Origin: Planctomycetota bacterium
Lineage (GTDB): Bacteria; Planctomycetota; Phycisphaerae; Phycisphaerales; UBA1924
Reading direction: 5' to 3'
Assembly: GCA_018242605.1 (NCBI GenBank)
Contig: JAFEBP010000005.1
Span: forward strand, 520,861-584,860
DNA length: 64,000 nt
Part shown: positions 26,944-34,269 of the stretch, in pieces
How the letters are laid out: every line of letters begins with the position of its first letter
Numbering within the stretch: the first letter of the stretch is position 1
Made by a program: the position numbers and the translations under genes
Notes under the pieces: model-generated
What the model saw: only the letters and a program-made list of their open reading frames with translations
What the model was told of the DNA's origin: nothing
Databases searched by the model: none

Positions 26944-27726
26944 ATGACCAGCAACACCCCGCCCGCCCCGTCGCACCGGGTCGTGTCGCGCCAGGAATGG
27001 CTCGCCGAACGCATCGCCCTCCTCGCCGAGGAAAAGGAACTCACCCGACGCCGCGATGCCCTCGCCGCCAAGGTCCGCGACCTCCCCTGGGTCAAGGTCG
27101 AGAAGCCCTACACCTTCGATGCCCCCGGCGGCAGCAGATCCCTCGCCGACCTCTTCGGCGACCGCACCCAACTCATCGTCTACCACTTCATGTTCGATCC
27201 CACCTGGTCGCAGGGCTGCATGTCCTGCTCCTTCATCGCCGACCACTACAACGGCATCGTCATTCACCTCGCCCACCGCGACATCTCCTTCGTCACCGTC
27301 TCCAAGGCGCCCATCGCCAAGATCGAACAGTTCCGCGCCCGCATGGGCTGGACCTTCCCGTGGGTCTCCGGCGCCAACTCCGACTTCGGCCGCGACTTCG
27401 GCGTCTCCTTCACCGACCAGGAACTCACCCGCGGCGACGCCGTCTACAACTTCACCGACACCGCCCACGCCATCCGCGAACTCCCCGGCCTCTCCGTCTT
27501 CACCCGCACCGCCCGCGGCGACATCTACCACACTTACTCCGCCTTCGCCCGCGGCCTCGAAACCTTCCTCTCCGCCTACCAGTACATCGACGTCACCCCC
27601 AAAGGCCGCGACGAAGCATCCACCGGCGGCATGGGCTGGCTCCGCCACCACGACCGATACGACGATGCCAACTTCATCGTCCCCTGGGCCGAAAAACCCG
27701 GCATCACCGCACCCCTGCCCCGCTAA
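26944..27726 (+). CDS. DUF899 (thioredoxin-like fold) protein
   Basis: ATG 26944 follows AAAGGAGC; 260 residues. The family pattern is clear: VSRQEWLAERIALLAEEKELTRRRDALAAKVRDLPWVKVEKPYTFD, DLFGDRTQLIVYHFMFDPTWSQGCMSCSFIADHYNG, FVTVSKAPIAKIEQFRARMGWTFPWVSG and the aromatic end GWLRHHDRYDD. The two Cys in GCMSCS sit where a thioredoxin active site would be, but in a CxxC arrangement that is not the classical CGPC. The function is unknown. Third gene of the arsR operon. Confidence 0.9.
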   Translation: MTSNTPPAPSHRVVSRQEWLAERIALLAEEKELTRRRDALAAKVRDLPWVKVEKPYTFDAPGGSRSLADLFGDRTQLIVYHFMFDPTWSQGCMSCSFIADHYNGIVIHLAHRDISFVTVSKAPIAKIEQFRARMGWTFPWVSGANSDFGRDFGVSFTDQELTRGDAVYNFTDTAHAIRELPGLSVFTRTARGDIYHTYSAFARGLETFLSAYQYIDVTPKGRDEASTGGMGWLRHHDRYDDANFIVPWAEKPGITAPLPR

Positions 27727-27756
27727 CAGCCTGTGGGCGCTATCAACGCCCCCGCG

Positions 27757-27972
27757 CCATTGCAACTCGTCGGCCTGGACGACCTCGATGCCGAACGTCC
27801 AAAGGCCGGAAGCATCAACATCCCCGTGCCATCGCAGGTCGTCGCCCTGGACGACCTCGATGCCGAACGTCCAAAGGCCGGCAGCATCACCATCCCCGTG
27901 CCATCGCAGGTCGTCGCTCCGGACGACCTCGATGCCGCACGTGCACAACCACCCGAAGCACCACACCCCCGA
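27757..27972 (+). repeat. 72-bp tandem repeat, three copies, in-frame
   Basis: Units start at 27757, 27829 and 27901, a period of exactly 72 bp. Copies 1 and 2 are nearly identical; copy 3 diverges after ~45 bp. Because 72 is a multiple of 3, one frame (GTG 27733 to 27984) stays open and would encode a 24-residue repeat (VALDDLDAERPKAGSI / IPVPSQV). The frame starts 6 nt after the DUF899 stop, with no ribosome site. It could be a small real protein or just a repeat. A single degenerate unit recurs at 31525. Confidence 0.85.
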
Positions 27973-28070
27973 CGCCCGGACTAAGCGCAGGCTCTGCGCA
28001 GCGAAGTCCGGGATCGCACGCAGCAATACCGCACCACCCCACCCGAAAACCAACAGACGGCAGCACTTGG
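27901..28070 (+). repeat. Dispersed repeat module A, copy 1, containing a cruciform
   Basis: This ~170-bp module begins with the last 72-bp unit and runs through 'AAGTCCGGGATCGC' to 'CACCCGAAAACC'. It contains a nested stem: outer CCCGGACT/AGTCCGGG (27975-27982 with 28005-28012) and inner GCGCAG-GCT-CTGCGC. A clearly related but more degenerate copy is at 31525-31695. Confidence 0.75.
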
Positions 28071-28071
28071 G

Positions 28072-28607
28072 TTCCTCCCGCGCTCACCCCATTCCTGAAC
28101 CCCCACGCCCCCGTGACGCCGCTGCCCTCTTCGCCCCCAACGGGGGCGACGGGCTGTCGCCACGGGTGCAGCGACGCTGCCCTGAGCGTCGCGCAACCCG
28201 TGGAACCGATGCTCTGTTCTTCCCGCCCCAGCCGGGGCGGAGGAACCGTCGTCAACACCACCACGCCCTGAACGCTGGCCCCGCCCAGAAATGCCCGAGA
28301 CCGCCCCCACCCGAAAACCCTCGGACGCGAGTCCATAGGTTCCTCCCGCGCTCACCCCATTCCTGAACCCCCACGCCCCCGTGACACCGCCGCCCTCTTC
28401 GCCCCCAACGGGGGCGACGGGCTGTAGCCATGGGTGAAGCGACGCTGCCCTGAGCGTCGCGCAACCCGTGGAACCGATGCTCTGTTCTTCCCGCCCCAGC
28501 CGGGGCGGAGGAACCGTCGTCAGCACCACCACGCTCCGAGCGATCGCCCCACCCAGACAAGACCGAGTCCGTCCCCACCCGAAAGCCCATGAACGCCAGT
28601 GCATGGA
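28072..28607 (+). repeat. 268-bp tandem repeat, two copies, hairpin-rich
   Basis: The units begin at 28072 and 28340 with TTCCTCCCGCGCTCACCCC and share about 185 nearly identical bp, followed by a variable stretch ending in CACCCGAAA(A/G)CC. Each carries hairpins TCGCCCCC-AAC-GGGGGCGA, GACGCT/AGCGTC and CCGCCCC/GGGGCGG. A larger stem CCACGGGT...ACCCGTGG encloses the middle one; copy 2 has CCATGGGT in its left arm, a change that keeps a U-G pair. No coding potential is evident. Confidence 0.82.
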
Positions 28608-29031
28608 TTCCTTCACCCGCTCCACCACCCACCACCTCTCCAACCCGCAATACACTCCCGCCGCGATGATCCAGGCCACCTCGTACCCATTGATCGTGGA
28701 GCGTGTGCGTTGCGATGCGTACGGCCGCGCCACGCACTGGTACCCGGCGGATGTGAACCGCGACGGGTATGTGAACTCCTCCGACCACACGGCGATCTCG
28801 AGGGCGACGGCGGCGATCTACGAGTCCGGGTACGACCCCGATGACGACCTGGCGCGCAACGGCGCGGTGGGCAGCGGCGATGTCGCGGCGTGCGCCGACT
28901 GGGACGGCCACGTGCCCGCGGGCGGTGCGGAATGCAGAGTGAGCAGCTACGCCCCGCCGAGGGACCTGAGCGGTGACGGGAGCATCGGAGGAGACTTGCG
29001 ACCGTACATGGCGATCAAGGTGAACGAGTAG
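28603..29031 (+). pseudogene. Rhs/dockerin-like fragment
   Basis: The frame from ATG 28603 (open from 28468 inside the repeat) encodes ~142 residues. It starts with unmatched sequence, then has an Rhs-like junction (CDAYGRATHWYPADVNRDGYVNSSD), a second calcium-loop-like segment (YDPDDDLARNGAVGSGDVAACADWDGHVP) and a third (DLSGDGSIGG). In Phycisphaerae such loops occur inserted near the end of Rhs/YD-repeat proteins. The upstream Rhs repeats and the conserved RFRxYDPxxGRW end are both missing, so this is a broken piece. Confidence 0.5.
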
Positions 29032-29166
29032 GGGAAGCGATGGCATCAGGAGAGCCTGCACAGTGCGATGAAGAGAACGGTCGGCTCGACGCTCGCGGCC
29101 AGGACGGAGCGAACCATGTTCAACGAAGCCGCGTTCAAGGTGCTCGCCTACGCCATCCGGCGGTAG
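29032..29166 (+). pseudogene. C-terminal remnant of an IS4/IS5-like DDE transposase
   Basis: Directly after the TAG at 29029-29031, and in the same frame, ~44 residues read RWHQESLHSAMKRTVGSTLAAR...EAAFKVLAYAIRR before a TAG. This matches the last helix region of IS4/IS5-type transposases (RWxVETxxSMxKRxxGSxLxAR...KVLxHNI), including the Glu and the KR pair. The rest of the transposase and both ends of the element are missing. Confidence 0.55.
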
Positions 29167-29432
29167 GGGCCGCGGTCGACTGGGATGTTCTCGACACAGC
29201 AATACGAGTACCATTCCTGGAGATACAGATGCAACGCGACTATGGATAAAAGGGAAAATTGGTCACGACCCTGGAGGTATTCACGCTCCCGACTGGAGGC
29301 CCTATTGCCCGGAATGTGGAGATAGACAACAACTCAACAGCATGAAGCGTCCTGGGACAAGTGAAGTCAATGATCTACTCCGTCGACTGCAAGTGCACTG
29401 TGAATGCTGGAAGAAAGGAGAATAGCTGGAAC

Positions 29433-29984
29433 ATGGGGCGAAGCCCTGCCGTCGAAGCCAAAATGTACTGCCGAGAGTGTGGCTACGAAATCTCGCGTCA
29501 CATAGATCGTTGTCCTGAATGCGGCCAACCGTATGATGTAACTGATTCAAAGTCATATTTATTGCATCCGTACGTGCGCATTGAACGGATCATCCGTTCC
29601 ATCAATACCCTTCTTGTGCTTTCTCTTGCTTCGTATTGCCTGATTATATTCCCATGGGACAGAATTGTGATGCCGATGTGGTTCCTTGTCGGCCATACGG
29701 TTCACGAACGTGGAAAGTTGGATACCGGCATCAATGGAATAGCACAAGGTCTAACAACGTGTGGATGTGGCGCGCTCATTGTTGCCATTTTTATGAGGCG
29801 TGCTTGGATCAAACTCTTGTTAGTCTTGATGGCTGGCGTAGTAATGGCCCTGGGGGTCTATGCCGGATTTGCGGTCGATCCAATAAGTAGGAGCAACTTT
29901 CCCATCACCGTTGTGCCTTGGATCATATCTTGTATATTCATCATACATAGGCTCTTGTTTACTAGCAGCCCGTGGCAGAAGTAG
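29433..29984 (+). CDS. Zinc-ribbon membrane protein of unknown function
   Basis: From ATG 29433 (AAGGAG 12 nt upstream) the protein has 183 residues; GTG 29361 and ATG 29463 are alternatives. A zinc ribbon comes first (YCRECGYEISRHIDRCPECGQPYD), followed by about four hydrophobic segments: INTLLVLSLASYCLIIF, TCGCGALIVAIF, LLLVLMAGVVMALGVYAGF and VPWIISCIFIIHRLLF. The combination 'CxxCGY...CPECG plus membrane helices' is common in planctomycetes but has no known role. Base composition is far more AT-rich than the flanks, which supports recent transfer. Confidence 0.62.
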   Translation: MGRSPAVEAKMYCRECGYEISRHIDRCPECGQPYDVTDSKSYLLHPYVRIERIIRSINTLLVLSLASYCLIIFPWDRIVMPMWFLVGHTVHERGKLDTGINGIAQGLTTCGCGALIVAIFMRRAWIKLLLVLMAGVVMALGVYAGFAVDPISRSNFPITVVPWIISCIFIIHRLLFTSSPWQK

Positions 29985-30138
29985 CGATTTCGCCGAGTCA
30001 TGCGGCCCGCGCGAGCTCGTATCACGGATCCGCGACTGCTGTTGCAGGTGGTCAAGTTCAATCCGCGCCCCCCCCGGCGGAGGGGGATCAACACCGCACT
30101 GGCCCGATGTTCGTCTCATCGGTTTCAAGTAATACTAA

Positions 30139-30526
30139 TCACCGCTGACATTCAGGCAGCAAGTAGCCGCATGAGCAGACGGATTTGAGCAGGTGCTGGT
30201 AGTCGTCGAACGCCAGATTGCTCAGATAGTGGCTCCGCAGGTACCCCCACAATCGCTCCACCGGGTTCAGTTCCGGGCTGTACGGCGGCAGGTACAGGAT
30301 CGTGATGTTGTCCGGCACGTTCAAACGCTTGGACTTGTGCCAGCCCGCCTGATCCATCATCAACACCGCATGGTCGTCCTGGCCCAGTTCCTCCGCGACC
30401 ATCTTCAGGAACACGCTCATCGTTCCGATGTTCACCGCCGGGGCCTGCAGCGCCACGCTGTGCCCGCTGCCGGGCTCTACACCCACTCGTACCGGGTCTG
30501 CTTGACCACGGTAAAGCAGACGTCAA
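30139..30526 (-). pseudogene. IS630-family transposase remnant (C-terminal DDE domain)
   Basis: Minus strand. The main frame from 30486 reads VEPGSGHSVALQAPAVNIGTM, VLMMDQAGWHKSKRL (second catalytic Asp region) and ITILYLPPYSPELNPVERLWGYLR (third acidic residue), the IS630/DDE_3 signature. Just upstream, another frame reads FTVVKQTRYEWV and then stops, which is the preceding piece of the same domain, so a small deletion has shifted the frame at ~30486. The N-terminal half is absent, and the C-terminus also looks altered. No intact terminal inverted repeats were identified. Confidence 0.8.
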
Positions 30527-30679
30527 TAATTACTATGGTCGGTAGTGACTTTAGAGTATTGGTTGATTTGAATTCCGCATTCAGTCGTTGGTCCGTTTAT
30601 AAAGCAGCATGTGTGTTTAATACGTCAAAATTGGATCCTGATAAAACGTGTTGCCGCACGTGTTCGTACCGGAGTAAGC

Positions 30680-31243
30680 ATGCTTATACAAACTAGCGCG
30701 ATACCATTTCGGTGGCTGAGAGCGCAAGTTGTGTGGAACAGACTTCGCGATCTTGAACACACTCGAGGAATTTCAAAGGCACCTTCCTTGCTTATGGCTG
30801 CCGCGGCAATTGCAGGGGCGTGTGATTCAGTCTCGCATAAATGGAATGTTTACATGCTGGGGTACGATTCTCCTGAAGATATTAGATCGCCAGGAGATAT
30901 TGTTCGCGATGGTTTGGCAACCGGCAAGTTTGTCCGTGAATCGGGCGTCAGTTTATCCGGAACAATTCTGGTTACCGCTCTCGCAATTTCTATCGGTGTT
31001 TATGAAGAGCTTCCGGCGACTGCGACTGCGGTTGCGTTTCGGTACTTTGATTACCTGGATCCCTGTCTGACCACTGGTATGATAAGTTATGAGATTATCG
31101 ATGTGCCGTCACGCGTTCCAAGCATTTGGGTTTCAGGACTCTTGGATTTCACATCGCTTGGTTTGCAGGAAAGCGATTGGCTCCTATTTCGCAACAGGGT
31201 ACTATCGCAAGATTACTTGATGCCCTCTCGTGCTTCTCGTTGA
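30680..31243 (+). CDS. Orphan protein of unknown function in AT-rich DNA
   Basis: ATG 30680 has GGAG 5 nt upstream, giving 187 residues. I recognise no family. Visible features: a hydrophobic patch near residues 35-50 (SLLMAAAAIAGAC), a stretch with DSPEDIRSPGDIVRDGLATGKFV, a second hydrophobic stretch (SLSGTILVTALAISIGVYE), then aromatic residues (VAFRYFDYLDPC, SWV...). Codons favour A/T in the third position, unlike the neighbours on both sides, so it was probably acquired. It lies between two transposase remnants. Confidence 0.5.
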   Translation: MLIQTSAIPFRWLRAQVVWNRLRDLEHTRGISKAPSLLMAAAAIAGACDSVSHKWNVYMLGYDSPEDIRSPGDIVRDGLATGKFVRESGVSLSGTILVTALAISIGVYEELPATATAVAFRYFDYLDPCLTTGMISYEIIDVPSRVPSIWVSGLLDFTSLGLQESDWLLFRNRVLSQDYLMPSRASR

Positions 31244-31430
31244 GGACTGCGTGCGCCCGTCTCTGCTTCTACGACGCGACGAAGATGTTTGAGGTATGAA
31301 ACACTCGACACCTGCGTCGGAGCAATTCGCGACGGTATCGTGCTCGCTGCGGCTGGTCCTGGCTGACGGATCCGTCCTGTGCAATTATTCCGTGCGTTGA
31401 TTCCCAGCGTGTTTTCAGGGGTGAAACGTG

Positions 31431-31499
31431 TCACGCAGCGTTTCGGTAGTAGCGCTTGATGACGCCGCCGAGACGGTCGCGGCGGGCGGGTGGCACGCT
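31431..31499 (-). pseudogene. C-terminal scrap of an integrase-core (rve) transposase
   Basis: On the minus strand 22 codons read RRDRLGGVIKRYYRNAA and then stop. The motif (C/R)xxRLGGLLKHYYRxAA ends a planctomycete group of integrase-core transposases. The rest of the gene is missing. It ends 25 nt from module A copy 2. Confidence 0.5.
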
Positions 31500-31524
31500 T
31501 CATAGTTTCATCGACGTCCTATTG

Positions 31525-31695
31525 CCATCGCAGGTCGTCGCGCTGGCCGCCCTCGATGCCGAACGTGCAAAACCGCCCGAAGCATCCAACCCCGACGCCC
31601 AGACTGGGCGCAGGCTCTGTGCAGTGAAGTCCGGGATCGCCCACCGCATCACCACCCCACCAGAAAACCCACGGACAGCAGCCCGAGGGTCCCTC
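31525..31695 (+). repeat. Dispersed repeat module A, copy 2
   Basis: Shares with 27901-28070 the segments CCATCGCAGGTCGTCG, CTCGATGCCG-ACGTGCA, GCGCAGGCTCTG, GCAG-GAAGTCCGGGATCGC and the link C-ACC-GAAAACC. The outer stem of the cruciform has decayed (CCCAGACT vs AGTCCGGG). The 72-bp unit is present only once, and the 268-bp module does not follow. Confidence 0.72.
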
Positions 31696-31854
31696 TCCGC
31701 GGCCCCCTCCCCAACTCCGCAGACCGCCTCCCCAACCGCACAACACACCCCGCCCTCGCAGCCAGACCATCCCCGCACCCACAATTCCACGCTCCCTAAA
31801 CCCAGCCCCCACAACCACTTACGCACCTTTTTCGCACCAGTCCGAACAAACACC

Positions 31855-31882
31855 TTGCATATCCGCTCAAAATCCGTACACT
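31855..31882 (+). promoter_or_regulatory. Candidate promoter of the gene at 31893
   Basis: TTGCAT and TACACT are separated by 16 nt, and the -10 ends 10 nt before GTG 31893. No ribosome site is present. Confidence 0.4.
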
Positions 31883-31892
31883 CTTCTCCTGA

Positions 31893-32711
31893 GTGGAGCA
31901 TTCCTATCCCAACTCCTCCGAGGCCTCCCTCCTCTTCCGGCCCACCGATGAACGCCAGGTGGCCGAGATTCTCAATGACCTCTCCGACATCGACGGTCAT
32001 CTGAGCGACCTGGCCGCCAAGTACAAGACCACCCTCCCCGCCCTGGTCGTCTGGATCAACACCCCAGAAGTTCAGGACCGCCTCAACCAGATCAGCAACA
32101 CCGACATTCAGCTCGTGCGCCGCAAGGCCACCGCGCAGCTCGGCCGCGCTCTGAGCGTCGCCGTCCGCATCATGATGACCTTCGAGTGCTACGAAGCCCG
32201 GGTCCTCGTGAGCCCCAACAACATGGCCCACATAGAGATGCGCCGCCGCGCGGCCGAGACCGCCCGCCGCGCTGCCGCCCTCGTCCTGCGCCTCTCCCGC
32301 GCCCCGGACTACACCACCCCCACCCGCCTCCCGCGAGAACGCTCCACCCCGCGCCCCCAACCCGCACTCCCGCAGGAATCACCCGACCTCCGCGAACTCC
32401 AGGAACTGTTTAGCTCCCTGGGCTTCACCGCGCCCGCCGCCGAACCCCAACCCGCCGCGCCACAAACCCTTCCGCCCGAGCCCATCGCACCGGAACACAT
32501 CGCCCCGCCTCCTGGGTGTGCCGCCGCTCCGCGGCGGCCGTGCTCTTCCCCTCCGCCCACAACCCAATCGCCCCCGCCTGTTCCACAACAAACCTCATCC
32601 GCACCTCAACCCCCCGCGGTGAATCCACAACCAACGCCCGCCGTGACTCATCGTCCCGCGGCCGACGCGACCCCGGTCCCCATGACCCCGCCGCGCCGCC
32701 AAGCCGGCTAG
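31893..32711 (+). CDS. Proline-rich protein with N-terminal helical domain, unknown function
   Basis: Starting from GTG 31893 it has 272 residues. The first ~130 residues are helical and charged (ERQVAEILNDLSDIDGHLSDLAAKYKTT...), with a pattern like a helix-turn-helix (HLSDLAAKYKTTLPALVVWI). A long conserved-looking helix follows (RRRAAETARRAAALVLRLSRA). The remaining ~140 residues are Pro/Gln/Ala-rich and probably disordered. A terminase-small-subunit-like or DNA-binding role is possible but unproven. It sits at the edge of the mobile-element region. Confidence 0.5.
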   Translation: MEHSYPNSSEASLLFRPTDERQVAEILNDLSDIDGHLSDLAAKYKTTLPALVVWINTPEVQDRLNQISNTDIQLVRRKATAQLGRALSVAVRIMMTFECYEARVLVSPNNMAHIEMRRRAAETARRAAALVLRLSRAPDYTTPTRLPRERSTPRPQPALPQESPDLRELQELFSSLGFTAPAAEPQPAAPQTLPPEPIAPEHIAPPPGCAAAPRRPCSSPPPTTQSPPPVPQQTSSAPQPPAVNPQPTPAVTHRPAADATPVPMTPPRRQAG

Positions 32712-33121
32712 CCGATCCCCGCGGCGTCCCGCCACCCGCCGACGCGTCACACGAACAAGTCGTCCGCCGCCAATCCGCTGGCGATCCCCGGCACATTCCC
32801 ATCAGATCTCGAACCGCGCGAGCGGCTTTCACACCCCTCGGCGCGACGCTCACAATCTCCTCGCGATTTCACGGCGCGAGGCCGGTTGCCAATTGAGCTC
32901 CGAACGCTCAGGATTCCCTCGCCACTCTCCCCCTTCTCCTCCGTCGTGTTCACTTTTCCTTGTTCCCTGCTTTGATGTTCGCTGTTCGCTTTTCACTTTT
33001 CGCTTTGGGCCTTCCCGCCCCACCCCCACCCCTATTCTCATCCGTCGCGATCACTTTTCATTCTTCCCTGCTTTGATGTTCGCTGTTCGCTTTTCGCTTT
33101 GGGCCTTCCCGCCCCCACCCC
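32712..33121. other. Intergenic region with a 101-bp tandem repeat
   Basis: TTCCCTGCTTTGATGTTCGC starts at 32963 and again at 33064, so the period is 101 bp. The repeat includes 'CGCTTTGGGCCTTCCCGCCCC' and is pyrimidine-rich. No gene is seen. It lies directly upstream of the TMEM175-like gene. Confidence 0.7.
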
Positions 33122-33760
<639 letters not shown>

Positions 33761-33836
33761 TTCGTCCAGTTCACCGCGCGATCAAATCAATCAAAGTTCT
33801 GCATTTGTACGGGCTTCGGGAGGGGTGCTCGGACCC

Positions 33837-33864
33837 TTGATTCGCGTTCGCAACCCGTTACTAT
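33837..33864 (+). promoter_or_regulatory. Candidate fusA promoter
   Basis: TTGATT at 33837-33842 and TACTAT at 33859-33864 with a 16-nt spacer. It would give a leader of about 400 nt. Confidence 0.4.
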
Positions 33865-33956
33865 TTCCTCCCCCGGTTTGTGCGTGAATTCTGCCGACGA
33901 ACGTTTGTTCGCCGCGGCGTTCGGCACACTGAATTTGGGGCCTTTGGAACGGTCAT

Positions 33957-34007
33957 ATGGACGACGACGACGAAGAAGTCATCGAACCCGACACGCCCGC
34001 CCGCTGA
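33957..34007 (+). CDS. Possible 16-residue acidic leader peptide
   Basis: ATG with GGAACGG a few nt upstream encodes MDDDDEEVIEPDTPAR and stops. The run of acidic codons and the position in the fusA leader suggest a small protein or a regulatory leader peptide, but the evidence is only one short frame. Confidence 0.3.
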   Translation: MDDDDEEVIEPDTPAR

Positions 34008-34269
34008 ACGCAGCGCCCGTGCACCCCGCACGGCCCGATCAGCGGGATGAACGACCCTTCCGCTTCCCACAACCAACGCTCTCGCGGCCCAGCATTCCCA
34101 GCGCCGCCAACGTCCGCCGCGGCCGTCCGGGTATCCCCGACGACCCGGCCCCGGATACCCGAACCCCTGGCGTTCGGCCACACCCGGGCCCAGCACAGTC
34201 CACCGGATCGCACCCAAGCACAAGCCCACAAGGCCTCTCGCGAACTCTCAAGAAGAAGGTAAAGAACCA

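Larger units (their letters stand above)
31244..31892. other. Gap with integrase remnant, repeat copy and promoter
   Basis: Holds an integrase-type transposase scrap at 31431-31499, module A copy 2 at 31525-31695, and a candidate promoter at 31855-31882. Otherwise it has only spurious frames. The low-complexity stretch 31700-31850 is very C-rich. Confidence 0.5.
33761..34269. other. fusA leader and promoter region
   Basis: 509 nt between the channel gene and fusA. It contains a candidate promoter at 33837-33864, a 16-codon acidic open frame at 33957-34007, and a longer Arg/Pro-rich open frame (34047-34262) that I do not consider a gene. Confidence 0.45.

Noticed and set aside
26458..28053. 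531-codon minus-strand frame across SRPBCC and DUF899
   Set aside because: Gly/Val/Glu-rich antisense product with repeats caused only by the 72-bp units; the plus strand has well-matched domains.
27727..28607. Possible CRISPR array
   Set aside because: Repeat units are 72 and 268 bp, contiguous without unique spacers of constant length, and no cas gene is near.
34047..34262. 71-residue open frame just upstream of fusA
   Set aside because: It is rich in Pro, Arg, Ser and Thr, has no domain and no ribosome site; it is probably chance in GC-rich leader DNA.
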